Assembly (NCBI GenBank): GCA_026419785.1
Contig: JAODTK010005689.1
Location: forward strand, 124,001-188,000
Length of the DNA stretch: 64,000 nt
DNA from: Sclerodactyla briareus
Lineage: Eukaryota; Echinodermata; Holothuroidea; Dendrochirotida; Sclerodactylidae
Direction of reading: 5' to 3'
A program made the position numbers and the translations under genes. Each line of letters starts with the position of its first letter. The stretch's first letter is position 1. Shown here in pieces: positions 1 to 13,800 of this stretch. Under the pieces are notes generated by a model. It made no database searches, was not told the origin of the DNA, and saw only the letters and a program-made list of their open reading frames with translations.

Positions 1-2045
1 CCGTTGACAGTTTACACCTCACAAGCAATAGTCCTCTATCAATCGCTCACTTGTTATCCCCCTGGGCAATGTGATGTCATCGCTGCAATCATCATGGGCG
101 TGAAACACAGAAAACATTATCGTTCGAAAATTTCCATTAGTCCCAGACTTAATGTTTCAATACTGAACACATTCTGTTTGTCAGCTGTGGTGAGAGACTG
201 GCATATTTGGTAGCACACTTCCTTCTTTTTCTTTCAAGAGAAGTTCACAGTTGGCTGCCAGGGGTGTAGTAGGTCGTGAGCGAACGTGCATCCTGGGTGG
301 TGCAGGCAAGCTTGTCTCCATCAGGTTATCATTGACCAGGGGATTATTTCGCTAGCTGTGAGAGGCCTGGGCTTGGTACCAGACTAAACTTGAATCCTAA
401 TCCTAATGCTGAGGAAGAAGGCAGCTACGATGGCTGCTCTAGTTACAGCGGATGATTTTTAGGTCTGACATTCCTTTGTGGAAAAAATGTGGACATTTTT
501 TTTTGGTGAACATAATCATATATACAGGAGAATACAGGTTTAGTTATGGTTTTGCTGTGATGATATACAGTATCGATATTGAATTGCCCTAACACTATTT
601 TCCTTGTCTTGACAACGTGGCTGATGCTTTTTGCTTCATCTGCTAACTGGATTAACGAGTCTAATTAACATGCTTCTGATATTCCTTCTTTGACGATGTG
701 GAGGTTCATGTGCTGTTCAGTTCATTTCCTTCGATGATATCTATTTCAGCATCCAAACTCAGTTGTCTCAGTTTTCCTCTTCTTGATTTTTAATACTTTC
801 TCTAAATTGCTAATTGGTTCCTGTGTGAAGTCATTCAGAGAAAACGCTGACAATAAACGAGAATGCAGACCTGGCAGTTAGTTTTGGCATTTCCTTCCTT
901 GTCTTCTAAGAGCAGTTCCTTACAAACAAAAACCATTTCTCCTAATGCTTTAGGCTCTCATATACCATCTAAACCTCTCCATTGTCCACACTGTCATGGT
1001 GAGACCCTTGAAGCTTCTTTACTTGTACAGCCACTTCTCAAATGGCACTTCTCTTACGCTCTGATTCTCCAGATAACGTTGTCTCTGATTTGGAGAGGAC
1101 AAAATATCTCTCGCTGATTGCCCATTCTTCTTCTAAACGCCTTAATACTCTTCAGTTGGCAGGGGAGCAATTTTGTGGTGGAAAATGAAGATAAGCATCA
1201 TTATTGCAAAGACTGAGTGGAAGTGGATGGTCATTTATATATCCCGTGGGGTACTGTTTATTCTGCAATCACTTGCTAATCATTTCTCATTTATTTTTGT
1301 TCTTTGATGATTAAATCATAACACCAATCCAAGGAACATGGGGGAGGGGATGAGAACTTCCATTGACTCATTCTACTCTTTTCGACTTTTGACTTTCCGC
1401 ACACAAGCCTTCTGGATAGGGGGTCATTTTCACCCTCACTCCAAACAAGCCTATCCCTGTTTCATGAGGCATCTATCAGGGAAAACTTGTTCACTTTCAC
1501 CTCACACCGACCTGATGGCGTCCTTAAGTATTCTTGTCTACCAACTCCCCCATCTTTTCTGTCAGTCGTTTGTGCATTGCAGGCTTTTCTCATTATATTT
1601 GTGTTTTTCCCTCGTTGCGGAGTGTTTCCTGTCTATCTCTCACCATCCGCTGCCCCAGCCATGGGTGTCAAATCGAATTTTCTTCATCCTCTGACAGGAA
1701 TCTCTCCCTGAAGGCCCATTTGAGGTATATCGCAGATGATTTTCTGCCTCCACCGTCTTTGGTTTCTCACAATTCTTGTGAAGAAGAGCCAGGGAAAATT
1801 GAAACAACTGACACCGGATAGTGATACCGAAGGATAATACTTCCCAAACTGTCTGCAAACTCGGAGAAGAAAAGAAAAAAGGCAGCAGGGTTGCCATTTG
1901 TGTTCCTGTAGGTTGCTGTACCTGTACCCAATTTTTCAAATCTTGGAACTAGACATGTGCAGCCGGGTATTAACCGCCGACGTGTATAACCTTGCAGAAA
2001 TGACCTTTGTGGACTTTGCTTAGAGAAAGCACATTAAATCATGTC

Positions 2046-2290
2046 CATTTGACCTCTGGTGAATGCCCCACCTTTCGTTGTTCAGTACCAACTGTAATTC
2101 ACATTCTCCAAGTTTCGTTTGAATACGACAAAGTTAGAAAATTCATCAAATATGCAAATTTAGGACTAACAGCAAGCAATCCACATTCACCAAGTTTTGT
2201 TCGGATCCATAGAAAATCATGAAAAAACCTGGACAAATTTGACCTCCGGTGACTTGAAATCACTGTCATGTTTTTCGATACCAACTAATT
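2046..2290 (+). repeat. Two diverged direct copies of an interspersed repeat
   Basis: The module TTTGACCTCTGGTGA at about 2048 recurs as TTTGACCTCCGGTGA at about 2238. The module CACATTCTCCAAGTTTCGTT near 2099 recurs as CACATTCACCAAGTTTTGTT near 2182. Together they give a roughly 80-190 base direct repeat with substitutions. This looks like an old dispersed repeat with internal duplication. It has no coding content. Confidence 0.55.
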
Positions 2291-3694
2291 TCCCTACTGG
2301 GCAGTCCTGTGATTGTCCATGTCCATGTTGAGTTAGGCGCCGCGATCACATAACATATCTATGGGAGAGGGGTTTGCAAATGATTTTGTGCGTGCTTTTC
2401 AGTGTTTGTCCCAGCCTTTTTTTGGCGAAGATTATAGCCCTACACACTGCACACGACTGTGAGTATTATTAACTGTCTGGCGCACTGTGTCAAAAACAGC
2501 AGACAAGCGTGTTTCCCTATCAATATTTCTCAAGTCATGGTGATCTCCAGCCGCTAGGCTCACTGCGTAATAGTATTTGTGTTACTCCTGATAGCACCCC
2601 CTTTGGAATTTTTGCGAGCGCGCACCTGGCGGATTCAGAAGGAATACGGTATGTACTCTGTATGGAGGTCCTAAGCTGATTTTGTTGCCTTTTGGCACCC
2701 TATCTCAGAGCTTGGGTATAAATCCTCTCCTCTCGGCAATTATCATTTCCATCATAGCCTATATTTTACCTGATAAAAGTCTTTTTTGATTGGCTCATCT
2801 GGTTATGCATTTTTGATTTGATAAATTGCCCTCTGGTGAGGTGTTATCCCCCTCCGGGGGTTGATCATTGTTGGAGTCATTGCCAGTATTCCAATGTCCC
2901 CCCTGCCACTTCCATCCCCGGGAGTGACACTCCTTGTTCATGGAACAAGTAACTCACCTCACCCCTCTTCAGAAGCAGATGTGGAGTAGAAGTTCTGATT
3001 TCTTGACAACAGTCTGATCTCAGCTGTCATCATCCAATATCTTCCTTCTCATTGTTTTGTCCCTGACAGTAGTACTGACGGAGGCTCCCAGATAGGTTCC
3101 ATGATTTACAGCCCCTCTTCAAATTCAAAATCTGGGCGAGATAGTCACATTCGGGTCTTTGATTCTTGGGTGATGATGCGGAATTGCCGCATTGCGGAGG
3201 CAATGTCCGCTCTGGTTACTCATTCATGTTTTTCACGCTAATTCAATTCAGGGGAGCTTACTGGTGATGGCATGAAGGTGAAAGGAGCGGAACAATATCA
3301 GGTGTAGTCTTTAATAATTAAACTGCATTAGTGTAGACTTTCTGGAGTATGTTTACCACGCGTACAGTTGGAGCATATTCTATTATCGTATCTAAAACTG
3401 CTTTGAATTTTTATTTTTTTTATTTGCCTACAACATTTTCATCTGTATTTTTTCTCAACATCAGTTTACTTTTAGCGGGTTGGATGGTTCATAGACTCAT
3501 GAACTGAGCTGGCAGTTGATTTCCCAAACTCTTTGCACATGTGTTGAATCGCAGCGGAGGAGGGGGGCTTAGGCTGCCAACATTCTGGGACTTGGATAAG
3601 GGAGTTGGCTGAATGATTGACAATGAATGCTGCGCCATGCCTGGGAGTTAGCTAGGGATGTTCAGCCCTATGAATTTAGGGACACTTTTAAGCT

Positions 3695-3840
3695 GCATTT
3701 CCATTCACACAGCAGATGGAGGCGGGTAAAATTGCTCACTATAACTTTCTATAGACCCATTTCCATGCACGCATGCAAATCGGTCATGTGACGATTTTCA
3801 CCCACCCGCCCGCATGTCTGCGTGGTATTTCGTACTCGAT
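3695..3840. repeat. Imperfect inverted repeat (MITE remnant?)
   Basis: GGAGGCGGGTAAAAT near 3720 is partly complementary to GATTTTCACCCACCCGCC near 3793, with further weak complementarity outside. It may be a hairpin or a decayed terminal-inverted-repeat element. No target duplication was identified. Confidence 0.3.
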
Positions 3841-4772
3841 TTCCGGGGATTTCCCTGTACTCTTACTGCATTGTAGCACGATAGTGCAGGTAGAGAACAA
3901 TCTTTCGTTTGACTCATGTTTCAAACAACACTCGTAACTGTTTCAACACTTCTTAATGATATCTACACAATTTTCCTCTCTAATGGCCAACACCTATTCA
4001 CACCCATATTTGCATGTTTTAAACCATTGATGTGTCAAGTATATGCCCTAAAAAAAAAAAATTTAATCTCCAAAACCTGTCAATTTTGAAATTGTAATAG
4101 TTTTTTTAGGTGCTATTGTTCACATTTAGGACAATGGTTCTAGATTAAACACCGGTGTTTAGGTCCAAACACTAACGTCCGTGTTTAACAGATTGTGGCG
4201 GAGGTGCATGATTGTGGTAAAAACACAGCTTTAAGCAGGGAATTGCTATTTCTGCAATGTAACTCTCCTGCAGGGCAATCTCCTGTTTGGTTATAAGTTG
4301 TGTGATTGACCTTTTTCCAAAAACGTTGCAATGCAAGAAGGCTATAGACTAGGTTAGGCACCCTTTCTCATTCCAGACGTGCTCTTCACAATCTTTTTGA
4401 GAGCCAAGATTAAGTAGAATCATTTCTGATAGAAGAAAAAAATGGGCCTACAGTATGCTTATTGAGCACTCCTTGGGTAAGAAAATTGACCTTGCCAGCT
4501 GAATTTGGCCTGTGGGCAGTAGTTTCAGTCTGCCTATGCCTGCTGTTGACAAATTGGAAATAATCCCCCCACTCATCGCCACCCCCATCTCCCCCTCCCC
4601 CTCCCTCAGGTACTTGTTCCAGGCATTGTCATAGTGAGGGGACTGATCAAAGTTTGTTACAGTTTTGCTACACAACCTCTGTATGTTAGGCTAAGCCTTC
4701 GCTAAAGAAATTAGGTACTCACTGGAGACAGGTTCATCCTGCATTAACATTTCTCTTTTCTCACTTGTGCAG

Positions 4773-4884
4773 GCCCGACCACTACCATCATGGATATCCC
4801 ACCAACGGTGATCGTCCCACCTCGTGCTGTCATTGTCCATGAGGGAGAGTCTCTAGCTGAAATGGAATGCATTGTCAATGCCAG
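4773..4884 (+). CDS. sdk: Exon: Ig3 domain, N-terminal half
   Basis: The acceptor is a pyrimidine tract ending in TTGTGCAG before 4773 and the donor is GTAAAA at 4885. The exon reads PPTVIVPPRAVIVHEGESL followed by AEMECIVNAR. This is the A, A' and B strands of an I-set Ig domain, including the first disulfide cysteine. The PPR...E(C)xxNAR pattern is typical of the third Ig of Sidekick. The exon is 112 bases with no frame break. The second half of the domain is the exon at 13073. Confidence 0.8.
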
Positions 4885-7800
4885 GTAAAAACATGCCTTA
4901 GGGCTTCCACGCATTCCCCACCCCAGACTAATATGGTGCTATAGAGCTGAAGGGTTTTGGAGATTGCCTTCCCCTCCTCACCCCTCCTCCCCATGATAAC
5001 GAAATCAACTTTTGACTGTTCAGGGGAAGTTTTACTCTTGTTTTTTGTGCAAATATCAATTGTTGCACCATTTGCATCTACAGGCCAATAGAGAATGGTG
5101 AAAGTGTCACCTCTGTAATTTTACTCTGCCCCCCTCCCTCCTGCCATCACCCTCCCCCGCCACCCCCCCAATACAAATCTCTGCTTCGCCAGCGGGCAGA
5201 AAAGTATACCGACGGCTGATATTTTCAACATTTCCATTCAGGGGTTCAAGGGACGTGATTTTCTGGAAATCACTTCCCCTTTTGCCAGTCAGATTAAATA
5301 TGGAGTTTGAGAAGTTTCTCATATCGAGAAAAATCTGGCAACTTTGTTCGACCAGTCAGACTTCCCTCGATTCGTGTCCATGGCCCATGCGAAACTGTGA
5401 ATGGATCAATGTTTGCAGCAGTGATTGTTAGGAAAAGAAAGATCCTGGAATTGTTAACTTTCAATCAGCCAGCAGAAAATCTGGATATTCTGTTTCCACA
5501 GAACGATCTTAGTTGTTTGTATCCTAAGCGCTTATGAATATACCACCTCCATTTGTCTGCCAATCCCTCGCACTTACATTTATGCATTCTCTTCCTCCAT
5601 GAAAAAGATCTCTATGTTAGGTATGTTCATCATTCGGAATATCATTCTGAATATGATTGATCATGTTTTCATATTTTCTGTTCCATATCGCTGATTCCGT
5701 TTTGACACGGGTAACAAATTTCTGCATATTTTCTTGTTTTTTTTTCACATGAGGCTAATACCTGCTCTGAGTGTCTATCGCTCCAGATTTATTGATTTTT
5801 TTGTTTCCCATCGTTGGGGAGATTCTTACTTGAAGCACTCGCAGCTATTCCTAGTGGAGGACCATTATTGCAAATCATCTGGCTTTATTAAGCCCCACGC
5901 TCACTTCTTTCTGCGATGCGACGTGATGCGGGAGGGTTATGAATCACTGCCTCCTCCAGGCCATACTAAGAAACCATTTAAAAGTTCCTGAAAAACTCCT
6001 AACTCTGAAATGGAAGATTCCGTAGTGCTTTGGGGGATATTTCAGTACATTACCTGGAGTGTGTTCCAAGCCTCTAATGTTTACTCTAGAGCATGCTTTT
6101 GATTAGTGTGGTATAGTCTAGTGTCAAGTTTTCCAGCTTGCTCTTCTACGTCTTCATATCTTATTAACGAGTCCAGAGTGGTTAGGTACTGGCAAGCTCT
6201 TGTATCTATGGATAGTAGTATTCACTACATCATATATTCTGCAGAGGAGTGGTTGTTTTTTAAGAAACCTTTTTGTCAGTTTTTTTTTTGGCAGCCTGTT
6301 TACATTCCCTGGCACCAGGTGTGGGCAAACCTTCACATCCCGTGTCTGGATGGCACTTCACCGCTATCTTGTGGGCATGTATACTCAAGAGCACTTGTTG
6401 AGATTACTCTTCCCACATGCTCCCACGGTCTAGTACGAATCTCTGCGAAAGCACATAACGTGTTCACCCAATCTGCCGGCGCACAGGCATTTCAGCACGC
6501 TCTGCCTTCTTTGGAACAGCTCCAGTCCATGTCAAAAAATGCTATCCAGTTGACAGCTCCAAATCTGTTCTCAAGACACATTGTTTACATTGTTGTATCA
6601 TTGCCGGTTTCGTGTATTGTCCATTCGTCATTGAGACTTTTTGTGTAATGCGCCCTACAGACTTTACTATTATTATTATTATTATTATCATAATGTTAAA
6701 GTAGATATTTCACTATTGAATGAACGATCACACCATTGCTTTTACAAAACCTCACCTTTAGCTTTGGTACTAAGTACCTCTCAAAGAGTTAAGAACCTAA
6801 TTCTTCTGTTCTGTTTTCAGTTCCTTTTTAATTTTCTTTTATAACAGTATGCCGAATTATTGGAAAGTTAGTGTTCAAATTTACACGCAGTTGTGTACCA
6901 AATGAAAATTAATGTTCGTTCACCCACTCAAATATCTCTAGCACAAAAACCTGGAAGGATGATTTTAATTCATACGATTAGAAAGACACTATAAACCTAC
7001 TCCATTCGTAGATAGAAGAATTTTTTCCACAGAAGCATTTTAACTGGGTTAGTATTTTTTTTACCTCGCTTTCCACTCTGTACGGGGAGTTTTGAAGATA
7101 CAATACTTTCATTTTGTATTTGCATAGAATTGTTGGAACAAACGCCTTCTATTTTGAATTGATTAAAGCGTTGGATTGGTTTAGGGGGTCAGACGCCCCC
7201 ATGACCCAAGTGATCAATAATTTTGTACACAAAACTGATATTTTGCAGTTCAGTAGAGGTTTTTTTAGCTCAGTTATTTAGCAAATATTGCAGCAAGCAT
7301 GTTGGTTAGGGGGACCCATAAATTGTACTTATTGCCCATAGGGAGGGTGAGGCATTTATGAAGATGCACTCCTTGAGTTCCGACCTCAAAATTCTCCCCC
7401 CCCCCAAGACAATCTCTTGGTACGCGACCGTCATTCACTTTATTCATCAACACTTCTTTCAAACTGTCCGTTATTACCAAAGGAGCGCAATAAACAAGAT
7501 GCCAAGAAAAAAAAGCCAAATTGTGGAGGTTCAGAGGCATGCTTCAATGAAGTAAATCATCGTCTTTCCCAGTACAAACAGAATATATTGAACCAGAAAC
7601 CTAGTTTTGGCACACATTTCAAGTGCTGTCCACAAATGGTTCAGCCAATGTTACACTCATATATGGCATTACCTTCGCTCTTGATGAAAGGAACTTAGCT
7701 GACAAGAGGGCATGCAGATTTCCTGTATATGTACATATATTCATTGGCTTGCTTGCAAATGGGTAGTTAGGAGGGTGCCTCAACCTGCTGGTTCTCTCGC

Positions 7801-10800
7801 AAACATTTGAGAGGCGTGGTAAGAGTGGTAGGGGTGATTCCTATAATTTGAGTGTACTCGCAGAGGAAGAGATAGCCTACCAGTCAGTTTCTTTTAATTG
7901 GGCAGATAATAAACTGTGGTGTTGATGTTTGATGCAACCGTTCATGTTCGCTCTATATATTTAAAAAAAATTAAATTTGTAAAATGGTATATCATGTTGT
8001 TTCCCATTGATCATAATGCGACGAGAGACATAAAAGAGCTATCTGGTGGCTGAAGCAGGGGTACATCATCTTAAATTAAAATGGTTCTCTTATGGCTTTT
8101 CTTCTAGAAGTGGGAAATTTCAACCGTACGATTCCTATCAACGTGTAGCATTTCATGGTCCATATCTGGGTTATTATAACATTTCCCAACAGAATTATGG
8201 AAAGTTGTTTTATCAATGACAGCGTCTTCAAGTCTGGTCATTTTGGTGTTAACAACTACATACCACATTTTATTCCTATGTCTGTTCAGCCTTGACTGCA
8301 TCTCATTGTTTCGACAGAGCAGTAGGCGTAGGCACAATTAAACCATGCAGGTATATAAGAATAAAGCGAATCAGTGACCTGTAGGATAGCCATATTCCAT
8401 TTAGGTGATTCCAATTTGGGTACAATGATCAAGCCTCCAGCCTGTAACTTCTGACCCCTGATCAAGTGCTCACTTTACAACTTATAATTACTTCTTAATG
8501 CTAACTGTCAGGCAACTTACAGGAATTTCTCAGTTATTATTAATGACACTGCCTGTAATATCAACACAACCCTCATAATTTCTCGCAAAATTGGTTGATT
8601 GTCTCCCGACTGAAACCCTAATTAGGGCCACCTCTCATTTCAAGAGCTGTTCAGCTGGTTTCAGTTCCCCTTTCTTCAGTTTTCAGAGCTTCATTTCTGA
8701 AAATTCAAATTTCTCGTTTCATGTCCTCATTTCAGTGACACGTGTCCTCTTCGTTGCTCTTACTTGTGTCTTCAGAGCTCGCACGAATCAATAGGACTTA
8801 TCAAGGCAAAATGACTCGTGGAGACTAAGAGCTTTGTTAATTCATGCAAGTGTTTTTAAGTCATTGGATCCTTGCTTCAAAGAAACGGCAGGATTCCTGG
8901 TACAAGAGTAGTGTTTAATCTTGTTGGAAACCGAGGTATCAGTGGTGTGTTTGACAGAGTCCTTATATTTCCAAATTCTTCGAAAATAAAATCCCAATCA
9001 GGATTGGTGGGATAAAATGTGTGGCATACTGGTATCAGATAAGCCTTGTAAGCTGAAACATCAAGCTGAATAAAGCCTTGTGACGTGTTGGAGGTAAAAT
9101 TATAACAACCTTCTAAGGAGTAAGGTGAGTATTGCAAAACTTGGTCAGTACTAATAACTGGTGTTCAGGAATTTCTGGCAAAATGTTTGAAGCCACGTGA
9201 TGATTTTGTTAAAGAGAAGATAAATTAGGATGAATGGATCAGTTTTGAAGGGACGGAGCTTTAATAACGAGCGATGATGAACAAGGGCTGCTACTGCTGC
9301 TTTTGTGTCTTCCAAAAGCAGCTCAAATACTGCATCTCAATTACAGCCTAAAAGTACTTTGTTACTTTCCACTTACTTCAGGAGAATCAATCAACCACTT
9401 TGAATTGGTCACAAGACTATTGTAATTTAAAGAACACGAATGTACAGTGAAGTCAATGGTGGACTAAATAACACATCAATAATATCAAACCTATAGTGTG
9501 TTTATCAATTTACCTCTTCACAGTCCCCACTTTCAATTTCAAGTCCCTTATAAGAGAAGGGGGGGGGGGGAGGGCTGTTTCACCTTATAAATGGCCCATT
9601 AAACTTTAGAAGTCTGCTGAAAGAGACACTCGTAGGGCTAATGTGATAATATATCACTATCATTGATAAATTCTTGGAAATGGAGGCTATCAGTGGTTAA
9701 GTGAACATTATAAGCCTGCTACGAAACATTATGGGCTCTTGGATATTATACACTATCATTGATAAATTGCAGTGTAAGGATTCCTTATTTACGCTATTTT
9801 AACAATTGAGCATCATGTAACACCTACTCATATACAACCGCTTTCTTGAAGGGTAATGGGTGAAGGGTATGTACAGAATTTGCAATCAAACTAGCATAGG
9901 TGAAAAAGAACATGTCAAAACCCCACACCCCAACTTTGGAGGTTCTAGCATATGTTACCCCTGTTGAGATCTTTCATTTTACTTTTGAGAAATTTGAGGA
10001 ATCTGTGACTGGGGGGGATGGTGGGGAAGTCTGGCCCTGCCCAATAGATTCCACACAGTAAATGGCTGCAATTTTTGCGCTATGACAACAGAAAGACAAA
10101 AATAGGTTTTTACTACCTTAAACGGAATGAGATTTGCGTCCAGTAGTTGTGAACGATTTTGTAGGTTTCTGTTCGATTCCCATTATAGTTTGTTTGTCCA
10201 TATGTTTTACATTGACTTTGTAGTATAGGGGACCTTCCGTTCCCCCACCCGTGATTTCACAAGTAAATTTGTGCAATCGCTATTGTGCCTTACAGAAACT
10301 CGAATCGGCTGAATTCGCTCAGGGGTCTGGCTGTCATATGTGTGAATTGAGGTACCAAAATCCTGTCATATTTACATGACCTTGGTCCATCAGCATTTTA
10401 AATAACTTTCTATTCATTCATTGATTCAAATCCCCGCGTCATTATTATTTCAATTTGTAATATGACTGTCTTGATCTCGGAACATTTATAACAAATACCC
10501 CACCACCCCCCCCCCCCCTTGCCCCCTTATTTCATGGGGCTTATGCAGTGCCTGTGGGGGTTGAACATGTCTAAACATTTCTTTTGTCATAGCCTATGGT
10601 AAAGGCCTTCATGGAATGCAGCTTCTCTACTTCCCAAACACTGTGCTAGTTATATACATTCAATAAAAAAAAAATCCAGTGATACTGTTACATTACATAA
10701 TATTTACTGTGATAGAAATGGGAAATTGGGTTTTTGTTTCCATTCTGAATCCTTGTCATTTTACAACGACGCCAAGTCTGACACCAAGTGATATAGGGAG

Positions 10801-13800
10801 GTCCCCTCAGGCACAACTCCAGATAGCCTAATCTGAGCCTAATTGCTTTCATTAGGCTACACATAGTGCCGCGACCTGATCGAGTAATCATGAATGTCAT
10901 CACTCCTCCCAAGACGCTCCTAGCAATTCCATCCGCTCCGGCCCAGTCGAACTGAGTGGGAAGTTAAGATCTGTGTCTGATTTAACGATGTTGGCTGAGT
11001 GAGGGTTGACTATCCCCCCCCCCCCACCCCCCACAGGCTGGAGGATGGACATCGATAAGAGGGCCCATTTGTAAAGCTGCCATACCCTGGGGATATTTTT
11101 AATTAAGACCAATAGGGGGATTGGCAATGGTATCAATCAAAATTACCTGTTAATGGATAGGTTAGTTTTTATTAACAGAGTTGTATAGGTAGATATGATG
11201 GATGATGGAATTTGATGCAGGGCTGGAAAGCTCATAAAGATGGACGCAGTAGTGTGCATGTCCTCTGTTTAAGAGGATTTATATATCTGGCAATATTTTT
11301 TGAGCAAGTGGCTCACCTGGGGGTGGTTGGGTGGATTAATCCTTTTTTGTGATAGACATACCCCCTCCACTTTTTGAACTATGCCCTGGTGTGAGGTCGA
11401 AGGGAGGAAAAAACAAACTTTTAACCAAATAGGCAAAAATGCACACTGATCACATCAGCCATGTGTTTAATAGGAGTGTATGAAACAATGTTGATTCAAT
11501 TTAATTAGAAACTGTGGGTAGGTCAAGAATCACTCAAGATACCCTGTTTATAAGCCCTTGGAAAATCAAAAGAAAGTCTTGTTACAAAAGTTGAGACATG
11601 TTGAAGCGGAACCTTTGAAGTGTTTGTGCTATGGGGGAAATTGAGGGGGGGGGGGGGTAGGAATAGAGGGTGGAGGGGAATGAATGGAGGGTGGAGGGAG
11701 AAATGAATTTGGGGGATTTTAGCCCTGCTGCTCTTCAAGCAGGAGCGACCCACTTGTACTGCACCTTTTCTAACTTCAGGGGTGACCATGAAAATCACTG
11801 TTGATCGCACTCTGTGGCTCTAGTTGTTCGTCTGGAGTCCGTAATCCGTATTTAATATCTCCAATCGATAGTGGTAACTCTTAGCTGACATAGTCCATAG
11901 CCAGTAAATAATAATTATTATACATGTTTTGGCCTTAGGCTGTGAACACTCGTTTCAATCGGAGTGTCAATGTTTAATTCACTCTAAAAAGTTTACATGG
12001 CCCCTTGAGAATAACATTGAAGGCGAGCCCAGGCCCCATGAGAGATACATTGATTGGAAGCCCGCCTCCATTACTATTCATTTGTATATATGACTTGTCC
12101 CGCTCTCATGAACATTTATAAACAAAATTCCCAAAGGAGTGTCTGTGGCATGCCTCTCGAAAACTTGCTATGTTTTTAACCATCTTTGGTCGGAATTAAA
12201 ACGGGTGAGTAACCAGAAGATCCACTCCTGGAATCTCCCTCTCGCTCGCAAAGGCTCCGAATCAAACACAACTGCATCATGGAAAGGTAAAAAAGGAGAA
12301 AGCTACAGTTAATCCGAAGGAAATGGACAGAAATCAAAAGACAGCCCCTCTCTCTGCAATTTACGGTTGATCACACATTCTCCGATGCGAAGCTGTCGCT
12401 TCGCACCCTCCCCCCGAGAGCGCACCTCCCATCCATCGGCATTCCCCTCTCTCAGCCCGAGAGGCCGATCATTCACGGCAAAGGCGTTATTCAGAATTCA
12501 TCGTCCATGGCGTGGCGGGATAGATGTATTCTTGACAGCTTTCGGTTCATTCTCATCAAATTGGTTCTCCCTCAGTATAAACAGATTGGTTTATTACGCC
12601 AATTTTTCTGGGCGACGTATTACTTTGACTCCAATTGTCTCTTCCCTTCCGTTTGTCACGCCCAGGTAAAGTGGGGGACATGACACTGACTCATGTGTGC
12701 GCTGCCCATGGTTAATTTGGGAATGTCCAAATTAAGCTGGGTGACGTTAGTTGCTTTTGGGGTCTAAATTATGGTATATTTATGGTACCATTATTGAGGG
12801 GGGGGGGGGGAGTGGAGGAAGAGAGGTAGGTTTAGTTAGGAGAGGTGGGTTTTAAAGCATGTGATGACACGGCCGTTGATTGCATCTATAATGTGTAGTG
12901 CCTGCAACCATGGAAAACTAGAATAACAATTTTTAGACTGGAACGCATGGCCTTGTGCACTCGTATGGCACAGAATTGAGGTGCAGACATATGAATTATA
13001 TGAGAGCCCAGAGAGTTAGAGTAATAAACCATAAAGTTAATGATTTTATCTCATAAATACGTCCTTTGGAAGTACTTTGGGAGGTGACATGGTATCGGGG
13101 TAATCAGGTGTACCAGAGAGGGGGCTTGGAGCTGTTCAAGCTGCAGATACGCAGTCCTCAGATGTCAGATCAGGGGACCTACGAGTGCCGGGCTTCTCTC
13201 AATGGAGTCTTTGTCAACAGAATAGTGCTGACCTGACCTACTACAGTAAGTCTTGTGCATTCAATGTTGCAGCATTTGAACATAGGCATACACGTCAAAA
13301 GGAAGTCTAACCCACTTTTTTATGCATCATGGTATCAGAGCGGGTAGCAACTTATATTGGGGTGACGAGTAGGTCAATTTGCCCTCATTCGTTTCAGCCA
13401 ATCCTAATCAAATGTTCCATATGTGTGAAATTTCGTCCACTGTGAGTTTTGGCTGTAGTGAAATCTGGCAACTCTCAGAGATTCAGGCAGAAAAATTCTG
13501 ACAGATGAAATTGGAAATATGCCTATGTGTACATATCAAATTTTGGACTACTACTCATTCATTGCTTCAAGATTAGATATTGTAGCACTTGAAATACAAG
13601 GCTTGCATAGCCTTAAACCACTAGCACTGAATGGAAAAGTACAGACTTACTCTCTGGATGATTATTGTCTTGTTACAGGATGATAAAATGTACCCAAAAT
13701 AACTGTGGCGAAAGGGTTGACATAGCTTCCGAGAAGGAATTCCTTCTAAAAGAATTGCTCTTTCATTGCTTTCTGTGTGATATTATATCAACTCTTCCTG

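Larger units (their letters stand above)
1..4772. other. Upstream intron or 5' flank of the sidekick-like gene
   Basis: No exon with Ig-like residues and paired splice sites is visible here. The stretch is moderately AT-rich. It contains a pair of related direct repeat copies (about 2046-2290) and a weak inverted repeat around 3695-3840. The polypyrimidine-rich sequence just before 4773 ends in a good acceptor, so at least the 3' part is intron. Exons for Ig1 and Ig2 would be expected upstream but I do not see them. Confidence 0.6.
4885..13072 (+). other. Intron within Ig3 (8.2 kb)
   Basis: Non-coding by all signs I can read. It contains a decayed retrotransposon 3' end with an (ATT)n tail (6440-6692), a short dispersed repeat piece (8177-8225) and several C or G homopolymer runs (for example near 9559, 10505, 11018, 11646 and 12799). 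The longer open frames, such as 6106-6648, show no domain. The rest shows nothing I can name. Confidence 0.6.

Noticed and set aside
6106-6648. 180-codon open frame
   Set aside because: No domain, no splice context. Its end overlaps a retrotransposon tail read in a different frame; composition fits chance.
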